Assembly: GCF_001426585.1 (NCBI RefSeq)
Contig: NZ_LMEI01000006.1
Span: 486,956-550,955 of the forward strand
Length of the DNA stretch: 64,000 nucleotides
Source: Streptomyces sp. Root431
Lineage (GTDB): Bacteria > Actinomycetota > Actinomycetes > Streptomycetales > Streptomycetaceae
Direction: 5' to 3'
Shown here: positions 50,900 to 60,531 of the stretch, piece after piece
Layout of the letters: every line of letters begins with the position of its first letter
How positions within the stretch are numbered: position 1 is the stretch's first letter
Translations under genes and position numbers: made by a program
Notes under the pieces: model-generated
What the model was told of the DNA's origin: nothing
What the model saw: the letters and a program-made list of their open reading frames with translations, nothing else
Databases searched by the model: none

Positions 50900-52216
50900 T
50901 CAGGCCGGCAGGGTGAGCCGCGCGTGGGTGCCGTTGAGGTAGTGGTCGCCGATGTCGCGCAGCCGGTGGGAGGGCTGCGTGTGCGCGGTGAGCGCGCGGG
51001 CGTTGCGCCAGAAGCGGTCGAATCCCGGCCCGCCTGACTGGGCGTCGGCTCCTTCGGCGCCGTCGACGAGTTCGAGGACGCGGGTGGTGATGCGGACGGC
51101 GGCCCGGCCGGTGACCGTCTCGGCGGCGGAGACCAGGACGGCGATGTCGGCGCGCTCCTCGGGGCCCAGCGTCTCTCCGGCGAGCAGCCCGCGGGCCAGG
51201 GCGTCCGTCGCCCGCTCCACCACCGCCGAGGCGGCGTGCGCCGCCGTGGCCAGTTCGCCGTAGGCGAGGAGGAGATAGGGGTCGTCGCCCGTGCCGAGCG
51301 GATGCCCGCCGGCGGTGGTCGGCCTGCCGTCCGGCGAGGAGGCGGGGACGGGTCCCGCCTGCCCGGCGCGGCTGATGTCCCGGGCCTCGGCGAGCGCGCC
51401 CTCGGCGATGCCGAGCCCGACCTGGACGAGGAGCAGCCGCAGGGCGAGCGGGGCGAGTGTGGCGAAGGGGGTGACGGCGTGTTCGTCGTGGGGGAGCAGC
51501 CCGAGGACGTGCTCGGCCGGGACCGGGACGTGGTCGAAGGTGACGGTGCCCGCGCCGGAGAGCCGCTGCCCGACCCGGTCCGCACCGGCGTCGGTGAACA
51601 CGCCGGGATGCGCCGGGTCCACGAGGACGATGAGCCAGTCGCCGGTCCCGCCGGGCCGGGCGCCGACGACCAGCCGGTCGGCCACGGTGACGCCGGAGGC
51701 GAACGCGCGGCGCCCGTCGAGGATCCAGCCGTTCGTGGTGGGCGTGAGCCGGAGGCCGGGGTCGGTCTCGGTGCGCGGCGGTTCGACGCCGCCGCCCAGC
51801 AGCCAGTGCTCCTCGGCGGTGCGCACGTCGAGGGCGGTGCCGGTGGCCGCGTCCTGCGGAGCCGGGCCGAAGAACCGGCTGCTCCAGGACAGGACGTAGT
51901 GGTGGGCGAGGAGTTCGCCGACCGAGCTGTCGGCGGCGGAGATCTCGCGTACGACGGCGGACGCGGCCCGCCAGTCCGCGCCCCGCCGGTTCGCCCCGGG
52001 CGCCGTGAGGAGGGCGGGCAGTCCGGCCTCCTGGAGCCGGGCGACCTCGTCGAAGGGGGCCTTTCCGGCCCGGTCCCGGGCGGGCGCGTCGACGGCGAGG
52101 TCGTCGGCGAGCTCGCGGGTGACGCGGGGCCAGATCTCGTCGTCCGCGGGCCGATCGGCCGGTGCCGGGACGATGCGTATCGCGGTTCTCCTGAGCGATT
52201 TCCTCGGCGTACTCAC
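50900..52216 (-). CDS. acyl-CoA dehydrogenase-like flavin monooxygenase (SfnB/DszC family)
   Basis: 438 residues. N-terminal helical domain (LQEAGLPALLTAPGANRRGADWRAASAVVREISAADSSVGELLAHHYV), middle beta domain (GWILDGRRAFASGVTVADRLVVGARPGG, TVTFDHVPVPAEHVLG) and C-terminal helical domain match flavin-dependent monooxygenases of the acyl-CoA dehydrogenase fold that act on organosulfur compounds. The catalytic Glu of true acyl-CoA dehydrogenases is not evident. It would need reduced FMN from a separate reductase, not encoded here. The gene lies directly downstream of an Rrf2 regulator gene, which together suggests sulfur scavenging. GTG start; an 18-bp inverted repeat lies 21 bp upstream. Confidence 0.86.
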   Translation of the reverse strand: MSTPRKSLRRTAIRIVPAPADRPADDEIWPRVTRELADDLAVDAPARDRAGKAPFDEVARLQEAGLPALLTAPGANRRGADWRAASAVVREISAADSSVGELLAHHYVLSWSSRFFGPAPQDAATGTALDVRTAEEHWLLGGGVEPPRTETDPGLRLTPTTNGWILDGRRAFASGVTVADRLVVGARPGGTGDWLIVLVDPAHPGVFTDAGADRVGQRLSGAGTVTFDHVPVPAEHVLGLLPHDEHAVTPFATLAPLALRLLLVQVGLGIAEGALAEARDISRAGQAGPVPASSPDGRPTTAGGHPLGTGDDPYLLLAYGELATAAHAASAVVERATDALARGLLAGETLGPEERADIAVLVSAAETVTGRAAVRITTRVLELVDGAEGADAQSGGPGFDRFWRNARALTAHTQPSHRLRDIGDHYLNGTHARLTLPA

Positions 52217-52236
52217 GTCACCTCACCCGATCCCTT

Positions 52237-52254
52237 GTATTCCCACTGGAACAC
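52237..52254. promoter_or_regulatory. inverted repeat in front of the SfnB-like gene, candidate Rrf2 operator
   Basis: GTATTCC-CACT-GGAACAC has arms matching at six of seven positions around a 4-base spacer, just upstream of the monooxygenase GTG and downstream of the Rrf2 gene. The adjacent ACTAGGGATAGTGG adds further symmetry. Confidence 0.45.
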
Positions 52255-52410
52255 TAGGGATAGTGGCAGAGGCAGTCGCCCGCCCCCAAGGGGCGTCCGA
52301 GTGGTGGACACGTGCGTCTTGGTCCGTGAGATTTTGTCACGTCGGCGCAGGTCGTGCGGAGTTGGCTCCGTCGAGAACCGGCCGGGTAGGCGATTTCCGG
52401 ACACGCCCGG

Positions 52411-52866
52411 TCAGGGGTTGGTCCAGGCCTCCGGGTCGTCCGCGAGCGCGGTGATCCCCGCCGGCAGCTCGGCCGCCGCCACCTCCGCGAGCGAGACCCC
52501 GAGCACCTCGCGCACGCTCGCGCGAAGGGCGATCCACAGCGGGAGCAGCGACTCGGCGGGACCCGTGTACGCCAGGTCCGGCGGCCGCTCCCCGCGTACG
52601 GAGACCAGCGGCCCCTCCACGCAGCGGATGACGTCCGCGACCGAGATCGACTCGGCCGGCCTCGCCAGCCAGTACCCGCCGTTGCCGCCGCGCTGGCTCT
52701 GCACGAGCCCGCCCTTGCGCATGTCGCCGAGGATCCCCTCCAGGAACTTGTGCGAGATCCCCTGGACTTCGGCGATCGCCTCGGCCTTCAGCGGCCCCGC
52801 GTCGTGGGCGGCGGCGAGCTGGAGGGCGGCCCGTACCGCGTAGTCGGCCCTGGCTGAAATGCGCAT
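52411..52866 (-). CDS. Rrf2 family transcriptional regulator (CymR-like, no Fe-S cysteines)
   Basis: 151 residues. MRISARADYAVRAALQLAAAHDAG is the conserved Rrf2 opening, and ISHKFLEGILGDMRKGGLVQSQRGGNGGYWLARP contains the recognition helix and wing. Only one Cys (VIRCVEG) is present, so it lacks the three-Cys cluster site of IscR/NsrR and fits the CymR or cluster-free class, which senses cysteine availability through a partner enzyme. It is upstream of, and co-directional with, the SfnB-like monooxygenase. On the other side, divergent, lies a Streptomyces cysteine-type leader peptide. Sulfur control is therefore a good inference. Confidence 0.92.
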   Translation of the reverse strand: MRISARADYAVRAALQLAAAHDAGPLKAEAIAEVQGISHKFLEGILGDMRKGGLVQSQRGGNGGYWLARPAESISVADVIRCVEGPLVSVRGERPPDLAYTGPAESLLPLWIALRASVREVLGVSLAEVAAAELPAGITALADDPEAWTNP

Positions 52867-53005
52867 GCGCGCATTATTCCGTACCGGCCCGGACGGATCC
52901 GGGCACCCCGGGGTGTCGGGAGCCGGCGCGTCCGCACCCTTGACGCCAGGGGTGACCGGTCGGAGACTCATGAAGGGGAAAAACCGAGTGAACGGGTAGG
53001 GAACC

Positions 53006-53152
53006 ATGGGACGCACCGGCCGGCGGGACACCGCACACGCCGTGCCCCGCCTTCGCTCCGTGCCCCTCACGTCCCGCCGTCACATCGATCTGCTGCGGGT
53101 CTGCAGCGCCGCGAGTCGACGCTCGAGCCGGGGCCTCCACCGCGTCCGCTGA
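53006..53152 (+). CDS. putative leader peptide (LTSRRHIDLLRVCSA type)
   Basis: 48 codons. The reading frame contains LTSRRHIDLLRVCSAA, the hallmark of short putative leader peptides found upstream of sulfur-metabolism and other genes in Streptomyces. The VCS core with a Cys codon suggests attenuation by cysteinyl-tRNA supply. TAGGGAA precedes the ATG. About 260 bases separate its stop from the GST-family gene. In that stretch, two 12-base copies of ACCGGCCGGGTC (53210-53221 and 53225-53236) and nearby GGGCCCGGC can form alternative hairpins, as expected for an attenuator. Confidence 0.75.
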   Translation: MGRTGRRDTAHAVPRLRSVPLTSRRHIDLLRVCSAASRRSSRGLHRVR

Positions 53153-53413
53153 GCCCGCCCGCCCTGCCCACCCCTGTCCTCCCCACCCCGATCGGCGCCG
53201 CACCGGCGCACCGGCCGGGTCGGGACCGGCCGGGTCCGGGCACGGGCCCGGCTACGGGGCCGGACGCGCATCGCGCCGCCGTCCGCCCGTCTCCTCCTTC
53301 CCGTTCCTCTGCTGCCTCCGGGCCCTGCACGGCGGCCGACACCCGCGCCTCCCCGCGACCGTCGCCGCCGCGCACCGCCCCGACCCAGCACCGAGCACCC
53401 TCCAGGGAGAAGC
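53153..53413 (+). promoter_or_regulatory. possible attenuator region between leader peptide and GST gene
   Basis: No gene. The 261 bases are C/G-rich with self-complementary CCGGCCGG units repeated twice and a GCCGGG/CCCGGC pairing, so mutually exclusive stems are possible. A ribosome site CAGGGAGAAGC at 53403-53413 precedes the next gene. Confidence 0.35.
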
Positions 53414-54274
53414 ATGTCCGTCGTCCCGTCCTCGCTCCTGCCCGCCTCCGCCGTGCCCGCCTTCCGCGGCCGGATCGGCCGCGACGTGCGCAGCGGCCAC
53501 TACGCCGTACCGCACCGCTACCGCCTCCACCTGGCACCCTCCGGCCCCGGCTGTCTCAGGATCGCCCTCACCCACGGCCTCTTGGGCCTCGACGAGACGC
53601 TGCCGCTCACCGTGCTCCCCGCCACCCCCGACACGCCCGACGGCGGGTACGCCGCGCTCCGCCCGCTCTACGAGGCGAGCGCCCACCTCTACCGCGGACC
53701 GGCCGCCGCACCCGTCCTGAGCGACGGCTGGACCGGGCGGATCGTCAGCACGCACGTGCCCGACATCCTGCGGGACCTCGCCCTGCGCTTCCGCGGCGAG
53801 GGCCCCGACCTGCTGCCCGAGGAGCACCGGGGCGAGATCGAGGCCATCGCCGACCTGTGCGAGCGGAGCATCAACCGGGCCGCCCAGCGCGCCGGCGAAC
53901 TCGGCCTCGACGGCGACGCAGCCCACCACGACCCGCTCACCGTCCTCTTCGCGGCGCTCGGCTCCCTGGAGCGGCGGCTCACCGACCGCCCGTACGTCCT
54001 CGGCGACCGCCCGACCGCCGCCGACGTCCAGGTCTGGGTCACCCTCGTCCAGCTCGACACCGTGCACCGCTGGCACCTGGACGCCGCCGCGATGGAGCGG
54101 GTCGCCGGACACCCCGCGCTCTGGGCGTACGCCCAGCGCCTCGCGGCCCGGCCCGAGTTCGCCCGGCACCTCGACATCGACGCGGTACTGCGCAGGCACC
54201 GCGCCCACTGTCGCGGCCACGAGGCGGCGGGCGCCGGGATCAGGATCGTCGACTGGTCCGGCGCCACGGGCTGA
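53414..54274 (+). CDS. glutathione S-transferase family protein, glutathionyl-hydroquinone reductase-like
   Basis: 286 residues. Overall plan of the Xi-class/YqjG group: IGRDVRSGHYAVPHRYRLHLAPSGPGCLRIALTHGLLGLDETLPL, an AHLYRGPAAAPVLSD cis-Pro region, IVSTHVPDILRDLALRF, then the helical domain with LGDRPTAADVQVWVTLVQLDTVH. In the classical enzymes the sequence CPWAHR holds the catalytic Cys; here the same place reads APSGPGCLR, so the nucleophile is absent or shifted to the GC position. Actinobacteria use mycothiol, so the thiol substrate may differ. A cysteine-type leader peptide upstream suggests control by sulfur status. Confidence 0.82.
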   Translation: MSVVPSSLLPASAVPAFRGRIGRDVRSGHYAVPHRYRLHLAPSGPGCLRIALTHGLLGLDETLPLTVLPATPDTPDGGYAALRPLYEASAHLYRGPAAAPVLSDGWTGRIVSTHVPDILRDLALRFRGEGPDLLPEEHRGEIEAIADLCERSINRAAQRAGELGLDGDAAHHDPLTVLFAALGSLERRLTDRPYVLGDRPTAADVQVWVTLVQLDTVHRWHLDAAAMERVAGHPALWAYAQRLAARPEFARHLDIDAVLRRHRAHCRGHEAAGAGIRIVDWSGATG

Positions 54275-54313
54275 CGGCATCGGCTGCCGCCGTCGCCGCG
54301 CCCTCCGTCGCGG

Positions 54314-55351
54314 TCAGCCGATGCGGTGGCCCGCCAGCGGAGCCGTAGCGTCGCCCGACCCCGCGCGGACCCCTCGCAGGAAGGCCTCCAGAGCCTCCAG
54401 CGAGGTCGACGAGGGCTCCCACCCCAGCTCCCGCCGGGCCCGCTCGGTGGCGAGCAGGGGCATCTGCAGCAACGCGTCGAAGAGCCCGGGGGAGGCAGGG
54501 GCGAGCCGCAGGCGCCAGGCCGCCGACAGCGCGCCGCGCACCGCACCGGCCGGGACCTTCACCGGCCGGGCGTGCAGCAGCCGGCCGAGGGCCGCGGCGT
54601 CCAGCACCGGTTCCGCGGCGAGGTTGAACGCGCCGCGGACGTCCCGGAGGAGCGCCCTCCGGTAGGCGTCCGCGGCGTCGTCGGTGTGCAGGACCTGGAA
54701 GCGGAGCCCCTCGAACTCCGGGAGCAGCGGCAGCAGTTCCGGCCGCATCAGCTGGCCGGGGAAGAACCGGCCCGCGAAGATCCGCCGCTGGCCGCTCGCC
54801 GACTCCTCCTTGAAGAGGAAGGCCGGGCGCATCCGCACCACCCGGGTCAGCGGATGGTCCCGCTCGAAGGTGTCGAGGACCCGTTCCAGATACGCCTTCT
54901 CCCGGGTGTACGCGGCGCCGGGCCAGCCGTGCGTCGGCCAGGCCTCGGACACCGGGGCCCCGCCCTTCGGGCCGGGGGAGTACGCCCCCACCGAGGAGGC
55001 GTGGACCAGCACCGGAACCCGCGCCGCCGCGACCGCGTCGAAGACCCGCACCGAGCCCAGGACGTTGGTCCGCCAGGTCTCCACCGGATCGTGCGTCGGC
55101 CCGAACCGCCAGGCCAGGTGGACGACCGCGTCCGCGTCCGCCACGTACTCCGCGAGCAGGGGCTCGTCCCCCTCCAGGGAGAGGTCGACCTCGGCCCACT
55201 CCACGCCCGGCAGCTCCAGGCCGGGCCTGCGCCGGGCGAGCCCGAGGACGGAGCCGACCTGCGGCTCGCGGGCCAGCGCCCGCACCAGGCTCGTACCGAC
55301 GTTGCCGGTGGCGCCGGTGACGACCACCCGCTGCTGCGTGCTCGGGTTCAT
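54314..55351 (-). CDS. NAD-dependent epimerase/dehydratase family protein (extended SDR)
   Basis: 345 residues. VVVTGATGNVGTSLVRALARE is the TGxxGxxG dinucleotide site; DADAVVHLAWRFGP, LVHASSVGAYSPGP (Ser) and AYTREKAYLERVL (YxxxK) give the extended short-chain dehydrogenase active site. The C-terminal substrate part is VLHTDDAADAYRRALL and AFNLAAEPVLDAAAL. Likely an NAD(P)-dependent sugar epimerase or reductase of unknown substrate. The start is supported by GGAGGGTCGGAG before the ATG. It is convergent with the GST-family gene and divergent from the DUF5133 gene. Confidence 0.9.
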   Translation of the reverse strand: MNPSTQQRVVVTGATGNVGTSLVRALAREPQVGSVLGLARRRPGLELPGVEWAEVDLSLEGDEPLLAEYVADADAVVHLAWRFGPTHDPVETWRTNVLGSVRVFDAVAAARVPVLVHASSVGAYSPGPKGGAPVSEAWPTHGWPGAAYTREKAYLERVLDTFERDHPLTRVVRMRPAFLFKEESASGQRRIFAGRFFPGQLMRPELLPLLPEFEGLRFQVLHTDDAADAYRRALLRDVRGAFNLAAEPVLDAAALGRLLHARPVKVPAGAVRGALSAAWRLRLAPASPGLFDALLQMPLLATERARRELGWEPSSTSLEALEAFLRGVRAGSGDATAPLAGHRIG

Positions 55352-55491
55352 GTCTCCGACCCTCCGCCATGGGCGGGGGAAGCGCACTCCGGAAACCCCT
55401 TCCGTCACGGAGCGTGCCCGTGCGGGTCGCGAGTGTGGTCGACCGCCCTGAAAATGGAGCGACTCGGGAGCGAGAAGATCAGGAGGACGCG

Positions 55492-55734
55492 ATGCTGTTG
55501 CCCGACACGAACACGGTCGACCGGCTGCTCCGGCACTACCGCACCCAGGAGCGGTCCGTGCTCGCCAGGCCGTGCGACCTGTCGGTGCGCCGGCGGTTCG
55601 AGGACACGGCGTACACCCTCTGCGTCCTGATGGGAGAACGGACCGCGCACGAGGCGGTCCGCGCGGCCGAGCGGTACGTCTCCCAAGGGCGGCCCACACC
55701 CCGGGAGCCCCTGGGAGGCCTGGCGGGGAGCTGA
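55492..55734 (+). CDS. DUF5133 domain protein
   Basis: 80 residues, one small helical domain: LLPDTNTVDRLLRHYRTQERSVLARP, RRRFEDTAYTLCVLMGERTAHEAVRAAERYV. This matches the short Streptomyces DUF5133 family, usually present in several copies per genome. Members show no enzymatic motif and their function is unknown. The ATG follows a perfect AGGAGGACGCG ribosome site; a longer in-frame start upstream is not needed. Located between the divergent epimerase and the UvrA-like gene. Confidence 0.82.
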   Translation: MLLPDTNTVDRLLRHYRTQERSVLARPCDLSVRRRFEDTAYTLCVLMGERTAHEAVRAAERYVSQGRPTPREPLGGLAGS

Positions 55735-55840
55735 CCGGAGACCCGTCAGGAATCGAGAAGCGCGGCCGTCGGGCGCCGGTTAGCGTGGCCGTCGTGGACA
55801 TCGCGGTTTCCCGGACGCCGGAGCCGACCCGATGCGATGA

Positions 55841-55867
55841 TCACGAAAATCACGAAGGTCACGATTC
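55841..55867. repeat. three 9-bp direct repeats upstream of the UvrA-like gene
   Basis: TCACGAAAA, TCACGAAGG and TCACGATTC follow one another without gaps, sharing TCACGA with a 9-base period. They end 25 bases before the UvrA-like ATG and may be a tandem regulator site. Confidence 0.6.
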
Positions 55868-55891
55868 GGCCCGTCCGACGGAGGAGAAACG

Positions 55892-58266
<2,375 letters not shown>

Positions 58267-58282
<16 letters not shown>

Positions 58283-58911
58283 CCGGACGTCCCCTCAGGG
58301 CTGCCGGGGAGCGGCGGGAAAAGGGCCCGGGGCACGTCGACGCACGTGTCCCGGGAGGTGGGTCCCCCGAAGCGCAGCCGGTCGTACTCGGTGAAGGCCG
58401 GTTCGAGGGCGTCGAGTTCGTCCACGCGCGCGTGGAGGGCGGTGCGCCACTCCGGCGAGGGGTCGGGCCCGGCCGCGGCGAGAGCGGCGGCGATCCCCGC
58501 CGTGAGCTCGCTCTTCCTGCGGATCGTCGCCGGGGTGACGGTGTGCAGGCAGACGTACTGACCGCTCAGATACGCCTCCCACTCCGCCGCGCCCTCGGCC
58601 GGGTCCTCCCAGTGCGCGGTGAACCAGGCGGCCAGCCGCCCCGGCCCGCCCGCCTCCGCGACGAGCCGGAACAGATCGCGCGGCACCATCTGGGCGCCGT
58701 CCGAGCGGAGATAGCCGGGCAGCGGCAGAAGCCCGTCGAGCATCAGCCGGCGGACCTCGTCCGCGTCCCGGCCCTCGGCCTCGCACAGCGTCTCCAGCGG
58801 GACGAACTGGCCGGTGACGTACGCGTCGTCCGCGGCCGCCATGGGATGGTCGCCGTTCACCTCGCGGAACCGCTCGGAGATCCGCCGCACCAGCGTCCGG
58901 TCCGTCGTCAT
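58267..58911 (-). CDS. DUF6058 family protein
   Basis: 214 residues. DDAYVTGQFVPLETLCEAEGRDADEVRRLMLDGLLPLPGYLRSDGAQMVPRDLF has the helix-turn-helix-like opening of DUF6058, a family often annotated with natural-product clusters. A second half PAEGAAEWEAYLSGQYVCLHTVTPATIRRKSELTAGI follows, with the same Q-Y/F-V motif repeated. Function unknown; the repeated AYVTGQFVPLETL/AYLSGQYVCLHTV suggests an internal duplication. ATG with GGGAGTGG upstream. Convergent with the UvrA-like gene, overlapping by 16 bp. Confidence 0.78.
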
Positions 58912-59069
58912 CGCGCCACTCCCAGGGGAAAGCCGCCCGGGTCCCTCCCGGCGGCGTTCCCGCAGGCTATGAGCCGGACCGTGCGGCGCCCACCGAACCG
59001 TCGCCGACACGACCGTCCGATGTCTCCAGTGGCGCCGCACGACCGGCGGTCCTCGTCCCTCCGGGAGGC

Positions 59070-60371
59070 TCAGGCCCGGTGGGCCGCCTTGCGTCGCCAG
59101 CCCCAGAGCGCGAGCGCCGCCGCGCAGGCCGAGCCCACCAGGGTCAGCGGAAACCCGGCCGACGGACCCGACGGCTCGCCGTCGCCCGGGGAGTCCCGGT
59201 GGGGCGCGGCCACCGCCTCCGCCCCGGCGCGCGGAGCACCACCCGCAGCGACGGACACGGTCTCGTCCCCACGGCCGCCGTCACGCTTCGCCGCCACGGC
59301 CCGGTTGCCCGCCTCGGCCTCGGACTTCGTCGGGCCCGGCAGCAGCGAGCCCACCGGCTGCACCCGCCCCGCGGCCTCGAAGCCCCAGTCGAGCAGTTCC
59401 CGTGCCTCCTCGTAGACGGCGAGCCCGCCGCCGCCCTGCGGGTTCATCACCGAGACGACCAGGGTCCGGTCGCCCCGGCGCGCGGCGGAGATCAGCGTGT
59501 TGCCCGCGTTGCTCGTGTAGCCGTTCTTGATCCCGAGGAGCCCCGGGTAGCGGGCCACCCCGTCCGCGCCGGTGAGGAGACGGTTGGTGTTGGCGATGCC
59601 GTACGACCAGGAACCCGCGGGGAAGTCCGCGTACGGAGTGGAGCAGTACCGCACGAAGGCGGGATCCTGGAGCCCGGCCCGCCCGAAGACCGCGAGGTCG
59701 TACGCCGAGGACACCTGGTCGGGCGCGTCGTAGCCGTCGGGGGAGACCACGTGGGTGTCGCGGGCGCCCAGGGAGCGGGCCTTCTCCTGCATCTTCCGGG
59801 ACATCGCGTCCCAGCCGCCGTTCATCGCGGCGAGGACGTGCACGGCGTCGTTCCCCGAGCTGAGGAAGACGCCGTTCCACAGGTCCGAGACCTTGTACGT
59901 GTACCCCTCCTTGATCCCGACGAGGCTGCTGCCCGCCCCGATCCCGGTCAGCTCGGAATCGGCCACGGTGTGCTGCTCGGACGGGTCGTTGTGGGGGAGC
60001 GCGGTGAGCGCGAAGAGCGCCTTGAGGGTGCTGGCCGGCGGCAGCTTCCGGTGGGCGTTCCGCGCGGCGAGGACCTCGCCCGACGACGCGTCCGCCACCA
60101 CCCAGGAGAGCGCGGAGACCTCCGGTACGGAGGGAGCGCCCGACAGCTTCTGCACCTGCGTGCCCCGCCGGTCGAGACGCGCCCGGTCGACGAAGCGGGG
60201 CGCGGGCGGTGTCGGCTCCTCCACGGAGGAACCGGAGGCGACGGAGCCGGAGGTGAGGGAGCCGGGGGAGAAGGGAGGTGCGGGGGAGGCCGTGGCCGCC
60301 GGAGCGGACAGCACGAACAGCAGCGCCGCGGTACCGGCGGCAGCATGACGGACAGCTGACGTGACGATCAT
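59070..60371 (-). CDS. D-alanyl-D-alanine carboxypeptidase (S11/PBP5-like)
   Basis: 433 residues. Signal peptide at ~1-29 (AAAGTAALLFVLSAPAATA). Penicillin-binding motifs: SxxK in PPASTLKALFAL near residue 114, SGN in FLSSGNDAV near 171, and KNG (for KTG) in GIKNGYTSNAGNTL near 280. It trims D-Ala from peptidoglycan stem peptides outside the membrane. A Ser/Pro-rich region precedes the catalytic domain, and a C-terminal membrane helix (FPLTLVGSACAAALALWGW) followed by RRK tethers it to the membrane, as in related actinobacterial enzymes. It lies divergent from the ion-channel-like gene. Confidence 0.93.
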   Translation of the reverse strand: MIVTSAVRHAAAGTAALLFVLSAPAATASPAPPFSPGSLTSGSVASGSSVEEPTPPAPRFVDRARLDRRGTQVQKLSGAPSVPEVSALSWVVADASSGEVLAARNAHRKLPPASTLKALFALTALPHNDPSEQHTVADSELTGIGAGSSLVGIKEGYTYKVSDLWNGVFLSSGNDAVHVLAAMNGGWDAMSRKMQEKARSLGARDTHVVSPDGYDAPDQVSSAYDLAVFGRAGLQDPAFVRYCSTPYADFPAGSWSYGIANTNRLLTGADGVARYPGLLGIKNGYTSNAGNTLISAARRGDRTLVVSVMNPQGGGGLAVYEEARELLDWGFEAAGRVQPVGSLLPGPTKSEAEAGNRAVAAKRDGGRGDETVSVAAGGAPRAGAEAVAAPHRDSPGDGEPSGPSAGFPLTLVGSACAAALALWGWRRKAAHRA

Positions 60372-60531
60372 TCAGCCACCGTAGGAAGGAGGTGCGCCCC
60401 GCGCAGATCGAAGTGCGCCGACCGGCGTAGAGGTTCCGGCGTACGGCCGCACGACGTGCGCCCGCCCGGGGGAGGAAGGGACCGCACGGCCACCCGCATC
60501 CGCTGTCGGTTCCACAGGGCATGCTGGTGAC

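Noticed and set aside
52213..52404. 63-codon minus-strand frame between the Rrf2 and SfnB-like genes
   Set aside because: Poor codon bias and no leader-peptide hallmark; more likely the promoter region of the monooxygenase gene.
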